From Bacillus salipaludis (GTDB lineage: Bacteria > Bacillota > Bacilli > Bacillales_B > DSM-18226): 64,000 nucleotides of DNA. The notes below the pieces were generated by a model. The model did no database searches. It had not been told where the DNA came from and saw nothing but the letters and a program-made list of their open reading frames with translations. Shown here one piece after another: positions 44,583 to 56,117 of this stretch. Position 1 is the first letter of the stretch. Every line of letters begins with the position of its first letter. The stretch spans positions 62,001 through 126,000 of the forward strand of contig NZ_SMYO01000008.1 in the NCBI RefSeq assembly GCF_004358205.1, in the 5' to 3' direction. The position numbers and the translations under genes are program-made.

Positions 44583-45100
44583 AACGTATTATAACAGCAA
44601 CGGTTCAGGATCGCTCAGGCGTGCTAAACCGTGTAACTGGCCTTTTGCTCAGACGTCAATTTAATATTGAAAGTATTTCAGTCGGAAAAACTGAAGTCGA
44701 GGGAATCTCCAAAATGACCCTTGTGGTTGAGATTGAAGATGAACAGCGTCTCGAGCAAGTTACAAAGCAATTAAACAAACAAATTGATGTTTTAAAAGTT
44801 TCCGATATTACCGACAAAGCTATCGTCGCACGGGAACTAGCTTTAATAAAAGTAGCAAGCAGTTCACAGCTACGAAGTGAGATAAATGGCATTATTGATC
44901 CGTTCCGTGCAGTGATTATTGACGTAAGTAAAGATAGCTTAGCTGTCCAAATTACCGGTAAGCCGGAAAAAATTGATGCATTGATTGAATTACTTCGCCC
45001 TTATGGCATTAAAGAAATTGCAAGAACCGGCCTGACTGCCTTTTTACGTGGGCATCAGCCACAACTTAACGAGCTAGCAACATATTCACTATTAAAATAA
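44579..45100 (+). CDS. ilvH: Acetolactate synthase small (regulatory) subunit IlvH
   Basis: 173-residue regulatory subunit that activates IlvB and confers valine feedback inhibition. The N-terminal ACT domain ([31 protein letters not shown]) is followed by the C-terminal dimerising domain ([39 protein letters not shown]). The ATGA overlap with ilvB implies translational coupling and balanced subunits. Also called IlvN in some annotations. Confidence 0.95.
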   Translation: MKRIITATVQDRSGVLNRVTGLLLRRQFNIESISVGKTEVEGISKMTLVVEIEDEQRLEQVTKQLNKQIDVLKVSDITDKAIVARELALIKVASSSQLRSEINGIIDPFRAVIIDVSKDSLAVQITGKPEKIDALIELLRPYGIKEIARTGLTAFLRGHQPQLNELATYSLLK

Positions 45101-45128
45101 ACTACTATACTTGGAAGGATGATATTAA

Positions 45129-47694
<2,566 letters not shown>

Positions 47695-47715
47695 TACCAA
47701 GACAGCTCTAGAAAA

Positions 47716-47745
47716 AGTGTAAGTGCCGCCTTTGCGGCGCTTACC
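47716..47745 (+). other. Intercistronic hairpin leuA-leuB
   Basis: GTAAGTGCCGC-CTTT-GCGGCGCTTAC, a GC-rich stem without a T run, likely a message-stability or processing element within the operon. Confidence 0.6.
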
Positions 47746-47789
47746 AACAACTCTTTTGGTGTCAAAATAAAATGAGGAGGTTGCTCTTA

Positions 47790-48896
47790 ATGAATAAACG
47801 AATTGTTTTGCTTCCAGGTGATGGAATCGGTAAGGAAGTTGTTGAATCTGCAAAAGATGTATTAAGTGCCATAGCTGAAGAATTTAATCATACTTTCAGC
47901 TTCGAAAGCCATGATATCGGAGGAGCGGCCATTGATTTGCACGGAACTCCCCTGCCGCAATCAACCGTTGATGCTTGTATGCAAGCAGATGCTGTTCTAT
48001 TAGGAGCCGTTGGTGGTCCAAAATGGGACCAAAATCCCTCCCATTTACGGCCTGAAAGAGGATTGCTGGGAATTCGCAAGGCGCTTGATCTATATGCAAA
48101 TTTAAGACCAATCAAAGGGTTCAAAAATCTACTACATGCCTCCCCTCTTAAAGAAGAAGTGATTACAGGCAGTGACCTTTTAATTGTCCGTGAGTTAACA
48201 GGCGGTCTATATTTTGGGACGCCAAGCGAACGCCGGGACGGAGGCCAAACTGTTGTTGATACACTTGCCTATTCCCGCAGAGAAATTGAGAGAATTGTAG
48301 ATAAAGCCTTTCAAGCTGCCGAGCAGCGCCGCGGGCATCTAACCTCTGTCGATAAAGCAAATGTGCTTGAGTCCAGTAAGCTATGGCGCGAAATTGTAGA
48401 AGAGAAAAAGGCTCAATATCCAAATGTTGTCGTTGAGCATGCCCTAGTGGATTCAACTGCCATGAAGTTAATTACCAATCCAACCGAATTTGACGTGATC
48501 GTTACCGAGAATATGTTTGGCGATATTTTAAGTGATGAAGCATCCGTATTAACTGGTTCTCTTGGAATGCTCCCTTCTGCCAGCTTACGTGAAGATGGTG
48601 TTGGTCTTTACGAACCAGTTCATGGATCTGCACCGGACATCGCCGGTAAAGGGGTTGCGAATCCGATTGCAGCCATTTTATCCGCTGCCTTATTACTCCG
48701 CTACTCTTTTGGATTAGAAGATGAAGCGAAATTAATTGAAGAAGCTGTTCAATCAGTACTTGATGCAGGCTACCATACAGCTGACTTACAAGTAAGTGAA
48801 GGACGCCTTGTCGGCACCTGGGAAATGGCGAAGCTAATTGTTGATTTTATTCAATCACAAAATGCCTCAAAATGTATCATGAGCTGTTACGTGTAA
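47790..48896 (+). CDS. leuB: 3-isopropylmalate dehydrogenase LeuB
   Basis: 368-residue NAD-dependent decarboxylating dehydrogenase producing the leucine keto acid precursor. The first block is LLPGDGIGKEVV, then RELTGGLYFG, and the metal/substrate site around TENMFGDILSDEASVLTGSLGMLPSAS and the NAD loop EPVHGSAPDIAGKGVANP. ATG 47790 is chosen because TGAGGAGGTTGCTC precedes it; the in-frame ATG at 47772 lies before that site. The C-terminal tail SKCIMSCYV is unusual but harmless in position. Confidence 0.95.
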   Translation: MNKRIVLLPGDGIGKEVVESAKDVLSAIAEEFNHTFSFESHDIGGAAIDLHGTPLPQSTVDACMQADAVLLGAVGGPKWDQNPSHLRPERGLLGIRKALDLYANLRPIKGFKNLLHASPLKEEVITGSDLLIVRELTGGLYFGTPSERRDGGQTVVDTLAYSRREIERIVDKAFQAAEQRRGHLTSVDKANVLESSKLWREIVEEKKAQYPNVVVEHALVDSTAMKLITNPTEFDVIVTENMFGDILSDEASVLTGSLGMLPSASLREDGVGLYEPVHGSAPDIAGKGVANPIAAILSAALLLRYSFGLEDEAKLIEEAVQSVLDAGYHTADLQVSEGRLVGTWEMAKLIVDFIQSQNASKCIMSCYV

Positions 48897-48904
48897 GAAA
48901 AGCT

Positions 48905-48950
48905 ATGGGTTTGGACTCGGTTACCGGGGCCGAACCCATATTTTTAAAAA
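48905..48950 (+). other. Intercistronic hairpin leuB-leuC
   Basis: ATGGGTTTGG...CCGAACCCAT followed by ATTTTTAAAAA, a terminator-like stem that could partly attenuate leuCD transcription. Confidence 0.5.
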
Positions 48951-49012
48951 TCAGATTTTTAGTCAAAAGGCAAATAATTGCCTAAAAAATATGAACGTTG
49001 AGGAAGGAAATT

Positions 49013-50431
49013 ATGCAAAAACCAAAAAATATTATTCAAAAAATTTGGGAACAGCATGTAGTACATCAGGAAGACGGCAAACCTGATTTATTGTATATTG
49101 ATTTGCACCTTGTTCACGAAGTAACTTCTCCTCAAGCATTTGAGGGATTACGAATGAACGGCCGCAAAGTACGCCGCCCTGACCTAACTTATGCAACAAT
49201 GGACCATAACGTTCCAACGCGCAACCGCGAAGTAATCAAAGATCCAATTTCAAAAACTCAAATGGATACATTAGTGAAAAACTGTGAGGAATTCGGTGTT
49301 ACCCTTGCAGGCATCAACCACCCTGATAATGGGATTGTTCACGTCATTGGTCCAGAACTTGGCTTAACACAGCCTGGTAAAACCATTGTCTGCGGTGACA
49401 GCCATACCTCTACTCACGGTGCCTTTGGGGCCTTGGCGTTTGGTATCGGAACAAGTGAGGTTGAGCATGTTTTAGCAACTCAAACGCTTTGGCAGGCTCC
49501 TCCTAAAACTTTAAATGTTAAAGTAAATGGCAAGCTAGGCACAGGAGTAACTGCAAAAGACTTGATCCTTGCTATCATCGGTAAATTTGGTGTTCAGTTT
49601 GGTACAGGCTATGTAATGGAATACACTGGCGAAGCGATTCGCAACCTTTCTATGGAAGAACGGATGACTGTTTGTAACATGTCCATCGAAGCCGGAGCAA
49701 GAGCGGGATTAATTACCCCTGATGAAACTACATTCGAATACTTAAAAGGCAGACGTAATGTTCCACAGGGCGAGGAATTTGAAAAAGCCGTTGAAAGATG
49801 GCGTGCACTTGCATCAGATGAGGGAGCTACTTATGATGCGGTTGTTGAAATTGAAGCTGCTGATGTAGAGCCGCAAGTAACTTGGGGAACAAATCCTGGC
49901 ATGTGCCTTCCAATTACGGCTTCTGTTCCAAATCCTGACGACGCTGTAAAGGCAAGTGAACAAGATGAAATCAAACGCGCGCTTGAATATATGGGTCTTG
50001 AAGCAGGCCAATCCATTTCCAGCATTGAAATTGACCATGTCTTCATTGGTTCTTGTACAAATTCAAGATTAAGCGATTTACGTAAAGCCGCTGAAGTGGT
50101 GCGCGGTCATAAAGTAAAGCCATCCGTTAAAGCGATAGTTGTACCAGGTTCCTTCAGTATTAAGCTTGCGGCTGAAAAGGAAGGAATCGATCAAGTGTTT
50201 ATCGAAGCAGGTTTTGAATGGCGTGAAGCTGGCTGCAGTATGTGTCTTGCCATGAACGACGACATCGTTCCACCGGGCGGACGCTGCGCTTCTACCTCTA
50301 ACCGGAATTTCGAAGGCCGTCAAGGGAACGGGGCACGCACCCATCTTGTCAGCCCTGAAATGGCAGCTGCCGCTGCAGTTGCTGGGCATTTCGTCGATGT
50401 CCGTCAATTTACTGCCCAGGAGGTTGGTTAA
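49013..50431 (+). CDS. leuC: 3-isopropylmalate dehydratase large subunit LeuC
   Basis: 472-residue aconitase-family subunit carrying the [4Fe-4S] cluster. Cluster cysteines are in [13 protein letters not shown] and [11 protein letters not shown]; the substrate block is [34 protein letters not shown] 49013 follows GAGGAAGGAAATT; an in-frame TTG at 48998 precedes that site and is rejected. It is followed 3 bp later by leuD, with which it forms the heterodimeric isomerase. Confidence 0.95.
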   Translation: MQKPKNIIQKIWEQHVVHQEDGKPDLLYIDLHLVHEVTSPQAFEGLRMNGRKVRRPDLTYATMDHNVPTRNREVIKDPISKTQMDTLVKNCEEFGVTLAGINHPDNGIVHVIGPELGLTQPGKTIVCGDSHTSTHGAFGALAFGIGTSEVEHVLATQTLWQAPPKTLNVKVNGKLGTGVTAKDLILAIIGKFGVQFGTGYVMEYTGEAIRNLSMEERMTVCNMSIEAGARAGLITPDETTFEYLKGRRNVPQGEEFEKAVERWRALASDEGATYDAVVEIEAADVEPQVTWGTNPGMCLPITASVPNPDDAVKASEQDEIKRALEYMGLEAGQSISSIEIDHVFIGSCTNSRLSDLRKAAEVVRGHKVKPSVKAIVVPGSFSIKLAAEKEGIDQVFIEAGFEWREAGCSMCLAMNDDIVPPGGRCASTSNRNFEGRQGNGARTHLVSPEMAAAAAVAGHFVDVRQFTAQEVG

Positions 50432-50434
50432 TCA

Positions 50435-51019
50435 ATGGAACCGTTACGCATTCATACAGGCCTTGTTTGTCCATTAAACCGGACAAATGTGGACACAGAT
50501 CAAATTATTCCGAAGCAATTTCTTAAGCGTATTGAACGCAGCGGCTTCGGCCAATTCCTTTTTTATCACTGGCGTTTTGATGACGAAGGTAAATTAAGAG
50601 AAGATTTCATTTTAAATAAGCCTCAATATCAAGGTGCATCTATCTTGGTTGCCGGTGATAACTTTGGCTGCGGATCTTCCCGTGAGCATGCTCCGTGGGC
50701 TGTTCAAGACTTCGGGTTCAAGGTCATCATCGCTCCAAGTTATGCTGATATTTTTAAAAACAACTGTGTGAAAAATGGTATCCTTGCGATTGTCGCAAGC
50801 GAAGACCAAGTACAAACCCTTATGAAAAAGGCTGAATCTGAAGGGTATTCATTAACAGTGAACTTGGAAGAGCAAGTGGTTACCGATAATGAGGGCTTTG
50901 AAATCAAGTTTGATATCGCTCCCTACCCTAAGCAAATGCTGCTAAATGGCTGGGACGAAATCGGCGTTACATTAAGCTATGAGGAACAAATTAATAAATA
51001 TGAGGCTGCACATAGGTAG
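50435..51019 (+). CDS. leuD: 3-isopropylmalate dehydratase small subunit LeuD
   Basis: 194-residue swivel-domain partner of LeuC completing the isopropylmalate isomerase active site. Diagnostic stretches are NVDTDQIIPKQFLK and DNFGCGSSREHAPWA, with PSYADIFKNNCVKNGIL downstream. Last gene of the operon; a strong terminator follows its stop. Confidence 0.95.
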   Translation: MEPLRIHTGLVCPLNRTNVDTDQIIPKQFLKRIERSGFGQFLFYHWRFDDEGKLREDFILNKPQYQGASILVAGDNFGCGSSREHAPWAVQDFGFKVIIAPSYADIFKNNCVKNGILAIVASEDQVQTLMKKAESEGYSLTVNLEEQVVTDNEGFEIKFDIAPYPKQMLLNGWDEIGVTLSYEEQINKYEAAHR

Positions 51020-51024
51020 TTTTT

Positions 51025-51057
51025 AAAAATTGCCCCCAAATTAGGGGGCAATTTTTA
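51025..51057 (+). terminator. Terminator of the ilv-leu operon
   Basis: AAAAATTGCCCCC-AAATT-AGGGGGCAATTTTTA immediately after leuD. Confidence 0.9.
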
Positions 51058-51090
51058 TATTTTGTTGCCTTTTTTATTAGCCATTTGGCT

Positions 51091-51184
51091 TTTATCTGCG
51101 TTAAATTAGTATTTATCTGCGATACTCACCAGTTTATCTGCGATAAGTTCGGGTTTATCTGCGAAAGTAGTCAATTTATCTGCG
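51091..51184. repeat. Five TTTATCTGCG direct repeats at exact 21-bp period
   Basis: TTTATCTGCG occurs at 51091, 51112, 51133, 51154 and 51175, each 21 bp apart, with 11 variable bases between. Twenty-one bp is two helical turns, placing all copies on one face of the DNA, as in iteron or regulator arrays. It lies between the ilv-leu terminator and the convergent DUF3892 gene. Confidence 0.9.
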
Positions 51185-51198
51185 TTGGAGTCTTCCCT

Positions 51199-51513
51199 TT
51201 AAAACTCCGGTAATTGATCCAAGTTATTTTCTTTGATTCCATCCGGCTCACTTCGAATAATATCCCGACCATACTTATGGAAAACATCAATGTGCGCGAT
51301 CTTCCCTGCTTTTGCATCCTCTAACGCAGTGATGTAATCCAATTCCCGGCCTGTGCTGGTTTTAAACGCAATAATATCACCATCATCATTTTTCCGAACA
51401 GCAACAAATTCCTCTTTCCCATTCGGATTACTGTTCCCTGCTTCTATTTGAGCCTGCTGTTCACTTTGCTGTTTGTATTCCTCATAAATTTTTTCAAAAT
51501 CCTGTTGTTCCAT
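51199..51513 (-). CDS. DUF3892 family protein
   Basis: 104 residues. The C-terminal 70 match the DUF3892 pattern: EFVAVRKNDDGDIIAFKTSTG, ELDYITALEDAKAGKIAHIDVF and IIRSEPDGIKENNLDQLPEF. The N-terminal part is a charged Q/E-rich helix. Cytoplasmic, no signal peptide. Such proteins are common in Bacillaceae in several copies and have no known role. Single-gene unit converging on the 21-bp repeat array. Confidence 0.8.
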   Translation of the reverse strand: MEQQDFEKIYEEYKQQSEQQAQIEAGNSNPNGKEEFVAVRKNDDGDIIAFKTSTGRELDYITALEDAKAGKIAHIDVFHKYGRDIIRSEPDGIKENNLDQLPEF

Positions 51514-51634
51514 TTATTACACCTCCGAACATACGTTTAGTATTTGTCCTTTTTTCTTAATTATCCATTGGTACAAAGATGATATCGCATTAAAAAAAGC
51601 CCTCCACTAAATAAAATGTGTGAAGGGCGTTTGC

Positions 51635-52309
51635 CTATCTAAATTTTAAGTTATATGAAACAGTTTCTCCTAATTGGATAAATTCATCATCGAATGGTCC
51701 ATCCACCTGTATTTGTATGGATTTAATCGAATCCAGGTTACTTTTATTTACTTTTAATACAATCTTTCCACTCTTTGTTGTATTCCCAAGGAACTCCCCA
51801 TCAACCTGTTGTGAGTATGAAATGGCATCCTCTATTTGTTCCCCTGTATTAAAAGCGTAAATTCCTTGTACAGGGAACCAATTTACCTTTTTAGCGGATG
51901 TGTTTTGAACCTTAACATCTAAAACCACCGCTTTAATTGCCGGCATGTATTGGTCATATTTGTAACTAGGATTGACTGTAACCTTACTCACGGTCATTTT
52001 CATCGGCCCTGATTGAAGTACAGCATTTACATTATAGGATTTCAGCTTAGTTCCACTTGGATGATAATCCTTAGATGTAACAATATATTTATTTGATTTT
52101 TTATCATATTTTACTTTACCACCAAACCACGAAACAACGTCGGTAAGAGGTACATATGCTTTTTTATTAATCATTTTAACACTTACTTTTTTGGCTTTAC
52201 CATTAAACCAAACAGATAATTTTGGTGCAGCCCATACCCCTAAACTAAAAGATAAAAATACAAAGAATGCTACAAACCCTGATAATAATACTTTTTTCTT
52301 CAATTTCAA
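51635..52309 (-). CDS. Secreted protein with copper-amine-oxidase-like stalk domain
   Basis: 224 residues. Signal peptide of about 27 residues (LLSGFVAFFVFLSFSLGVWAA) is followed by a copper amine oxidase N-terminal-like domain: VSVKMINKKAYVPLTDVVSWFGGKVKYDKKSNKYIV, a small wall- or surface-associated module in Firmicutes that lacks oxidase activity. The C-terminal half is beta-rich and resembles DUF4352-type extracellular domains. Single gene, ending near a short hairpin. Role at the cell surface is inferred. Confidence 0.75.
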   Translation of the reverse strand: MKLKKKVLLSGFVAFFVFLSFSLGVWAAPKLSVWFNGKAKKVSVKMINKKAYVPLTDVVSWFGGKVKYDKKSNKYIVTSKDYHPSGTKLKSYNVNAVLQSGPMKMTVSKVTVNPSYKYDQYMPAIKAVVLDVKVQNTSAKKVNWFPVQGIYAFNTGEQIEDAISYSQQVDGEFLGNTTKSGKIVLKVNKSNLDSIKSIQIQVDGPFDDEFIQLGETVSYNLKFR

Positions 52310-52576
52310 CTTCCTTCCATGTCTAATTTATTCGAATTGAAAGTTCAATACGATGATATGATCGCCTGCACTAACCAAAATTTTCTTTTCAATCCTTTTA
52401 AAACAGTTATCCCGGAACGATAAAGGTCCAGTTATTATTTTCTCCTTATATTTCTAAATTACTAATAAAAAGCAAGTAACAAACATTAACTTCATCTTGC
52501 AAAAGCCTTATAATTTGTTTAGAGCCATTAAATTCCGTCAAAAATGATGGATAAAAGAAGTCTAGGAGAATTAATT

Positions 52577-53041
52577 ATGAATCAACAACGTACCCCCAAA
52601 ATAGTTGATCCCCAAAAAGATAATCAGCCTATTAAAATTTTCGCAATCCTTCTATGGGGCTTGTTTCTATTGATCAATACTTGGACAAATAACCTTGAAT
52701 TAATGATTCACTCCGGGTCTGTTGAATTTCAATGGAACTCGTCACCAGACTTTATATCATTCTTTAATTTTAATGACATCGCCCTAATCCATCCCTACTT
52801 TGTTGTGATCAAACTGGGACATTTTATTGGCTTTGCTATCATGGACCTGCTCATTTTCAACTTGTTAAAAAGCCATAAGTCGTCAATTACAATATCCGTA
52901 GCCTTCGCCTTCTTCACTGAGTTTTTTCAACTCTATTGGGGGCGTGATGGCCGTTTATATGATCTTGGCATCGATACACTTGGAATATTGACAATTTATA
53001 TCACGATAAAGACACTAAATAAAGAAGATCAGAAAAAATAG
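52577..53041 (+). CDS. VanZ-like membrane protein
   Basis: 154 residues with about four hydrophobic helices and the VanZ-family blocks KLGHFIGFAIMDLLIF, AFFTEFFQLYWGRDGRLYDLGIDTLGIL. ATG 52577 follows AGGAGAATTAATT; an upstream in-frame ATG at 52544 lacks a ribosome site. VanZ of vancomycin transposons gives low teicoplanin resistance, but chromosomal VanZ-like proteins mostly have unknown roles. Followed by a terminator. Confidence 0.8.
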   Translation: MNQQRTPKIVDPQKDNQPIKIFAILLWGLFLLINTWTNNLELMIHSGSVEFQWNSSPDFISFFNFNDIALIHPYFVVIKLGHFIGFAIMDLLIFNLLKSHKSSITISVAFAFFTEFFQLYWGRDGRLYDLGIDTLGILTIYITIKTLNKEDQKK

Positions 53042-53082
53042 AAGTTCTGTCCACTCCACACGGACAAAACTTCTATTTTTTC
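53041..53082 (+). terminator. Terminator of VanZ-like gene
   Basis: AGAAGTT-TGTCC-N9-GGACA-AACTTCT followed by ATTTTTT, overlapping the stop codon. Confidence 0.85.
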
Positions 53083-53130
53083 CATGGACGGTGCCTGTCA
53101 CTTTGTGAAATAAACGGAGGTGAATTTTAG

Positions 53131-54705
53131 TTGCTTACTTTAGGTAAAAATCATGATCCAAGAAGGAATGGGGAGTTTCTCAGCCAAATCAATGGCGGTC
53201 AGCTTGACCTAAAAAGAGTTTTGCATGAAACTGAGAAACTATACTTGGAATGTACGGAGAAAAAGATTCCCCTCCCTGCTCCTGTGCAAAGGAAGCAAGC
53301 TTTTCAAGAGAAAATCCTTTCTGGACTATTTCGTCCCCTGTCCTCCGTAACAGACCTCGGAGCTCCTTCTAAAATTATGATGGATGCAGCAGGAAATGTT
53401 TATCCAGAGTGGAAAGAGGCGCTAGATAATGAATACAACCACTTATTAAGCCGTCTGACTCGAGAAGTAAATGTAGCCGATTTTGGTGCAATCGGAGATG
53501 GGCGAACGGATAGCACCGCTGCCTTTAAAAAAGCGATTGGGACTGGCCGGGTTAAGGTTCGTGTGCCAGAAGGTATTTTTATAACAAAAGGAATCCTTTT
53601 GCCCTCCTGGACCTGCATAGTTGGAGCAGGAAAAGGGAAAACAATCATCAAACTCCACCGTGACGCCCCAAAAGGAACAAGGCTTGTGACAAACACCAAT
53701 CATTGGCGCGGTAATCACCATCTCTTTGTGCAAGGCATGACGTTAGACTGGAATGTCGAAAGACTTGGTCATGTTCCAAAAACGGCCACTTGGGGTAATC
53801 ATTCCAGCTGTTTAACGTATGCGAATGTTACCTATGGCTGGGTTCGAGATGTCGAAGCGATTAATCCTGGTCTCCATTGCTTTGATATTTCCTCTACCCT
53901 GTACAATTATGCCGGGGATGGCTATCGTGCCAAGGGCGGAAGCAGCTATATATGGCTGGATAACCTGAATGGCTACGGGTTTGGCGACGATGGAATTACC
54001 ACCCATCACAGCGAAAAGGTCTTTATTTCGAATTCCCATATGTGCGACCCAAGCGGGCGTGCTCATAAAAAAGGCTTTTCAAATTCTAATGGTATTGAAA
54101 TTGATGACGGCTCTAGAGACGTTATGCTCGTCAATAATTCCACAGCTAGATGCTTTGGCGGAGTTGAATGTAAGGCACATGAAAATTCCTCTGCAGCTGC
54201 AAATGTGCAAATCATCGGCCATCTTTCCGTGAACGATAACCGTTCTTTTAATTTTCGCCATATCGGCCATCACAAAAACACTGATAATAAGTCAAAAACG
54301 GCCTATAATCTAATGGCAACGAATCTAGCTTCCATTGCGCCGATTTACTCGGATTTATACGCTGACTCGACACCAAGGGGGTTGGTTGTTTCTGCTTATG
54401 AGAATGTTGTCATCAACCATTTTACTCTTGTGGGTGATCCTGACTATGAATACAAAGGAAACCCCGTAATCGCGATTCAATACCGTGCAAGAAAGGTCAT
54501 TTTAAACCACATAAGCCTTTGCGATTTTAAAAAAGCAGGAGCCGGTATAAAGGTTTACGGCGGTGCCAATCAGGCTGATTCCGTTCGAATTGAAAATGTG
54601 GTTTCTAAAAATTCTTCGTCTAAAGCGGTTGAGATTGGGCAAGGGATACAAGATGTGTTGGTCACAAATGTGAAGGAGTATACAGATCTAGCTATAAAAC
54701 AATAA
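53131..54705 (+). CDS. Right-handed beta-helix protein (pectate-lyase-3/GH28-related)
   Basis: 524 residues without a signal peptide. Residues 1-105 are a helical, charged N-terminal region. A pectate_lyase_3-like parallel beta-helix begins at about 112 with VADFGAIGDGRTDSTAAFKKAI and VRVPEGIFITKGILLPS, and continues as regular coils (GDGYRAKGGSSYIWLDNLNGYG; NGIEIDDGSRDVMLVNNSTARCFGGVECKAHENS) to the end. This fold occurs in polysaccharide lyases, phage tail spikes and spore or capsule proteins. TTG 53131 follows GGAGGTGAATTTTAG. No phage genes flank it. Substrate unknown. Confidence 0.75.
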   Translation: MLTLGKNHDPRRNGEFLSQINGGQLDLKRVLHETEKLYLECTEKKIPLPAPVQRKQAFQEKILSGLFRPLSSVTDLGAPSKIMMDAAGNVYPEWKEALDNEYNHLLSRLTREVNVADFGAIGDGRTDSTAAFKKAIGTGRVKVRVPEGIFITKGILLPSWTCIVGAGKGKTIIKLHRDAPKGTRLVTNTNHWRGNHHLFVQGMTLDWNVERLGHVPKTATWGNHSSCLTYANVTYGWVRDVEAINPGLHCFDISSTLYNYAGDGYRAKGGSSYIWLDNLNGYGFGDDGITTHHSEKVFISNSHMCDPSGRAHKKGFSNSNGIEIDDGSRDVMLVNNSTARCFGGVECKAHENSSAAANVQIIGHLSVNDNRSFNFRHIGHHKNTDNKSKTAYNLMATNLASIAPIYSDLYADSTPRGLVVSAYENVVINHFTLVGDPDYEYKGNPVIAIQYRARKVILNHISLCDFKKAGAGIKVYGGANQADSVRIENVVSKNSSSKAVEIGQGIQDVLVTNVKEYTDLAIKQ

Positions 54706-54721
54706 GCGCCATTTAGATTAA

Positions 54722-55312
54722 TCATCTATGGCGCTTTCCTTCTTTTTCAACCGTAATCCCATCCACGAGCTTCTCAGCCACTCGTCGATAAAGATTACTC
54801 ATATGGACTAATGAAGAAATCATTAAAACTTCCTCTATATACTGAGACTTTTCCTCCTGCAATCCCTTTACCTCTTCTTTTACTGCTTTAATCCGCTCCT
54901 CAATATCCGCATCAAAATCCTCTACATTTTGGGTAGAAAGATTCAAATAGCTTGAATAAAAAGAGTCTAAGTCAGTGTCATCCATAGTAATTTTTTTATT
55001 CATCTCATCGAGCGTGACCTTAATATCATTGATGGAGAGGCCTCCTTTAAGTTGATAAATCAAACTGATTAAAATGAGATGTTCTTTCGAATATTTTTTA
55101 TTTTGTATTGGAAAAATAAGTTTTCCTTTTGCATAGTTATTAATCATGGTTTTCGTCAAAACCTTATCGTCAACTTTCCGTTTTGACTCGCCAAATTTAT
55201 TTTCAAATAATTGAATAACCTGATCCATATACAAATCAATCTTCGGAATTTCCTCTAAAGTCAGGCTTGTATTTAATTCAAGCTGATCCATAATATCTTT
55301 AATTTTTTCCAT
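54722..55312 (-). CDS. DUF1836 protein, putative regulator of hemolysin III
   Basis: 196-residue soluble protein of the DUF1836 family. The N-terminal half (SKRKVDDKVLTKTMINNYAKGKLIFP, KYSKEHLILISLIYQLKGGLSINDIKVTL) looks like a MerR-type winged-helix fold; the C-terminal half is a long charged helix (EERIKAVKEEVKGLQEEKSQY) suited to dimerisation. DUF1836 genes are commonly adjacent to hemolysin III genes, and here the two are divergent with an inverted repeat over the hemolysin promoter. A repressor role is inferred. Confidence 0.75.
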   Translation of the reverse strand: MEKIKDIMDQLELNTSLTLEEIPKIDLYMDQVIQLFENKFGESKRKVDDKVLTKTMINNYAKGKLIFPIQNKKYSKEHLILISLIYQLKGGLSINDIKVTLDEMNKKITMDDTDLDSFYSSYLNLSTQNVEDFDADIEERIKAVKEEVKGLQEEKSQYIEEVLMISSLVHMSNLYRRVAEKLVDGITVEKEGKRHR

Positions 55313-55362
55313 CCCAAAACCCCGTTCTCAACAATTTCTAATTTGATTATACCTAAACGAAT

Positions 55363-55384
55363 AAACATTGACTAGCTAATGTTT
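55363..55384. promoter_or_regulatory. Inverted repeat overlapping the hemolysin III -35 box
   Basis: AAACATT-N8-AATGTTT, perfect 7-bp arms. It overlaps the TTGACT at 55368-55373, so a bound protein would block polymerase. Confidence 0.5.
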
Positions 55385-55396
55385 TATCGATATGAT
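55368..55396 (+). promoter_or_regulatory. Sigma-A promoter of hemolysin III gene
   Basis: TTGACT (55368-55373), 17 bases, TATGAT (55391-55396), about 45 bp before the start codon. Confidence 0.65.
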
Positions 55397-55441
55397 TATA
55401 TGTAGTTATCAATACTACGTGTTACGTTAGGAGGATTTAAT

Positions 55442-56089
55442 ATGTATCAGTATGTTCGTGAACCCATCAATGGATTTACCCATTTGGCCGGAGCCCTTTT
55501 ATCGTTTATCGGCCTGCTTGCAATGGTCATCAAAGTATCGATGAACACTCCATCACCACTTTCAATTACCGCCGTTATTATTTTTGGAGTCAGCATGATT
55601 TTGCTGTATTCGGCATCAGCCACCTATCACATGGTCATCGCACGTGATAAAGTGATTGCTTTCTTAAGACGACTCGATCATTCGATGATTTTTGTGTTAA
55701 TCGCAGGGACGTACACTCCTTTTTGCTTTATTAGTTTAAATGGAAAAATTGGCTGGATTCTCTTTTCGATTATTGGTGCTGTTGCGATTTGCGGGGTTGT
55801 TTTTAAAATGGTTTGGTTTCAATGTCCGCGGTGGATTTCGACCTCACTCTATATCGCGATGGGCTGGATGATTATTTTTGTGTTCTCTCCCCTTGCAGGT
55901 AGTTTGAACCCGTTCGGTTTGTTTTTATTAATTTTAGGCGGTGTTTTTTATACCATTGGCGGTGTAATTTACGGAGCAAAACCTAAATTTTTGGAATTTA
56001 AAAATATGGGATTCCACGAGATTTTTCATATTTTTATCTTACTAGGAAGCTTAGCTCATTTTCTCTGTGTTTATCTTTATGTAATATAA
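55442..56089 (+). CDS. Hemolysin III family membrane protein (YplQ-like)
   Basis: 215-residue seven-helix protein of the HlyIII/PAQR family. Conserved residues are seen in EPINGFTHLAGALLS, YSASATYHMV, LRRLDHSMIFVLIAGTYTPF and GFHEIFHIFILLGSLAHF; the repeated His/Asp positions match the metal-site pattern of PAQR hydrolases. ATG 55442 follows TTAGGAGGATTTAAT. The name is historical: lysis is not the established role in most bacteria, and membrane-fluidity or lipid functions have been proposed. Divergent from a DUF1836 gene. Confidence 0.88.
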   Translation: MYQYVREPINGFTHLAGALLSFIGLLAMVIKVSMNTPSPLSITAVIIFGVSMILLYSASATYHMVIARDKVIAFLRRLDHSMIFVLIAGTYTPFCFISLNGKIGWILFSIIGAVAICGVVFKMVWFQCPRWISTSLYIAMGWMIIFVFSPLAGSLNPFGLFLLILGGVFYTIGGVIYGAKPKFLEFKNMGFHEIFHIFILLGSLAHFLCVYLYVI

Positions 56090-56117
56090 AAAATCGGCTT
56101 CCAAAGCCGATTTTTTT
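56088..56117. terminator. Bidirectional terminator after hemolysin III
   Basis: AAAATCGGCTT-CC-AAAGCCGATTTTTTT; it overlaps the stop of the convergent DUF488 gene. Confidence 0.85.

Noticed and set aside
53131..54705. Prophage tail spike
   Set aside because: The fold fits, but no phage structural, lysis or replication genes flank it.
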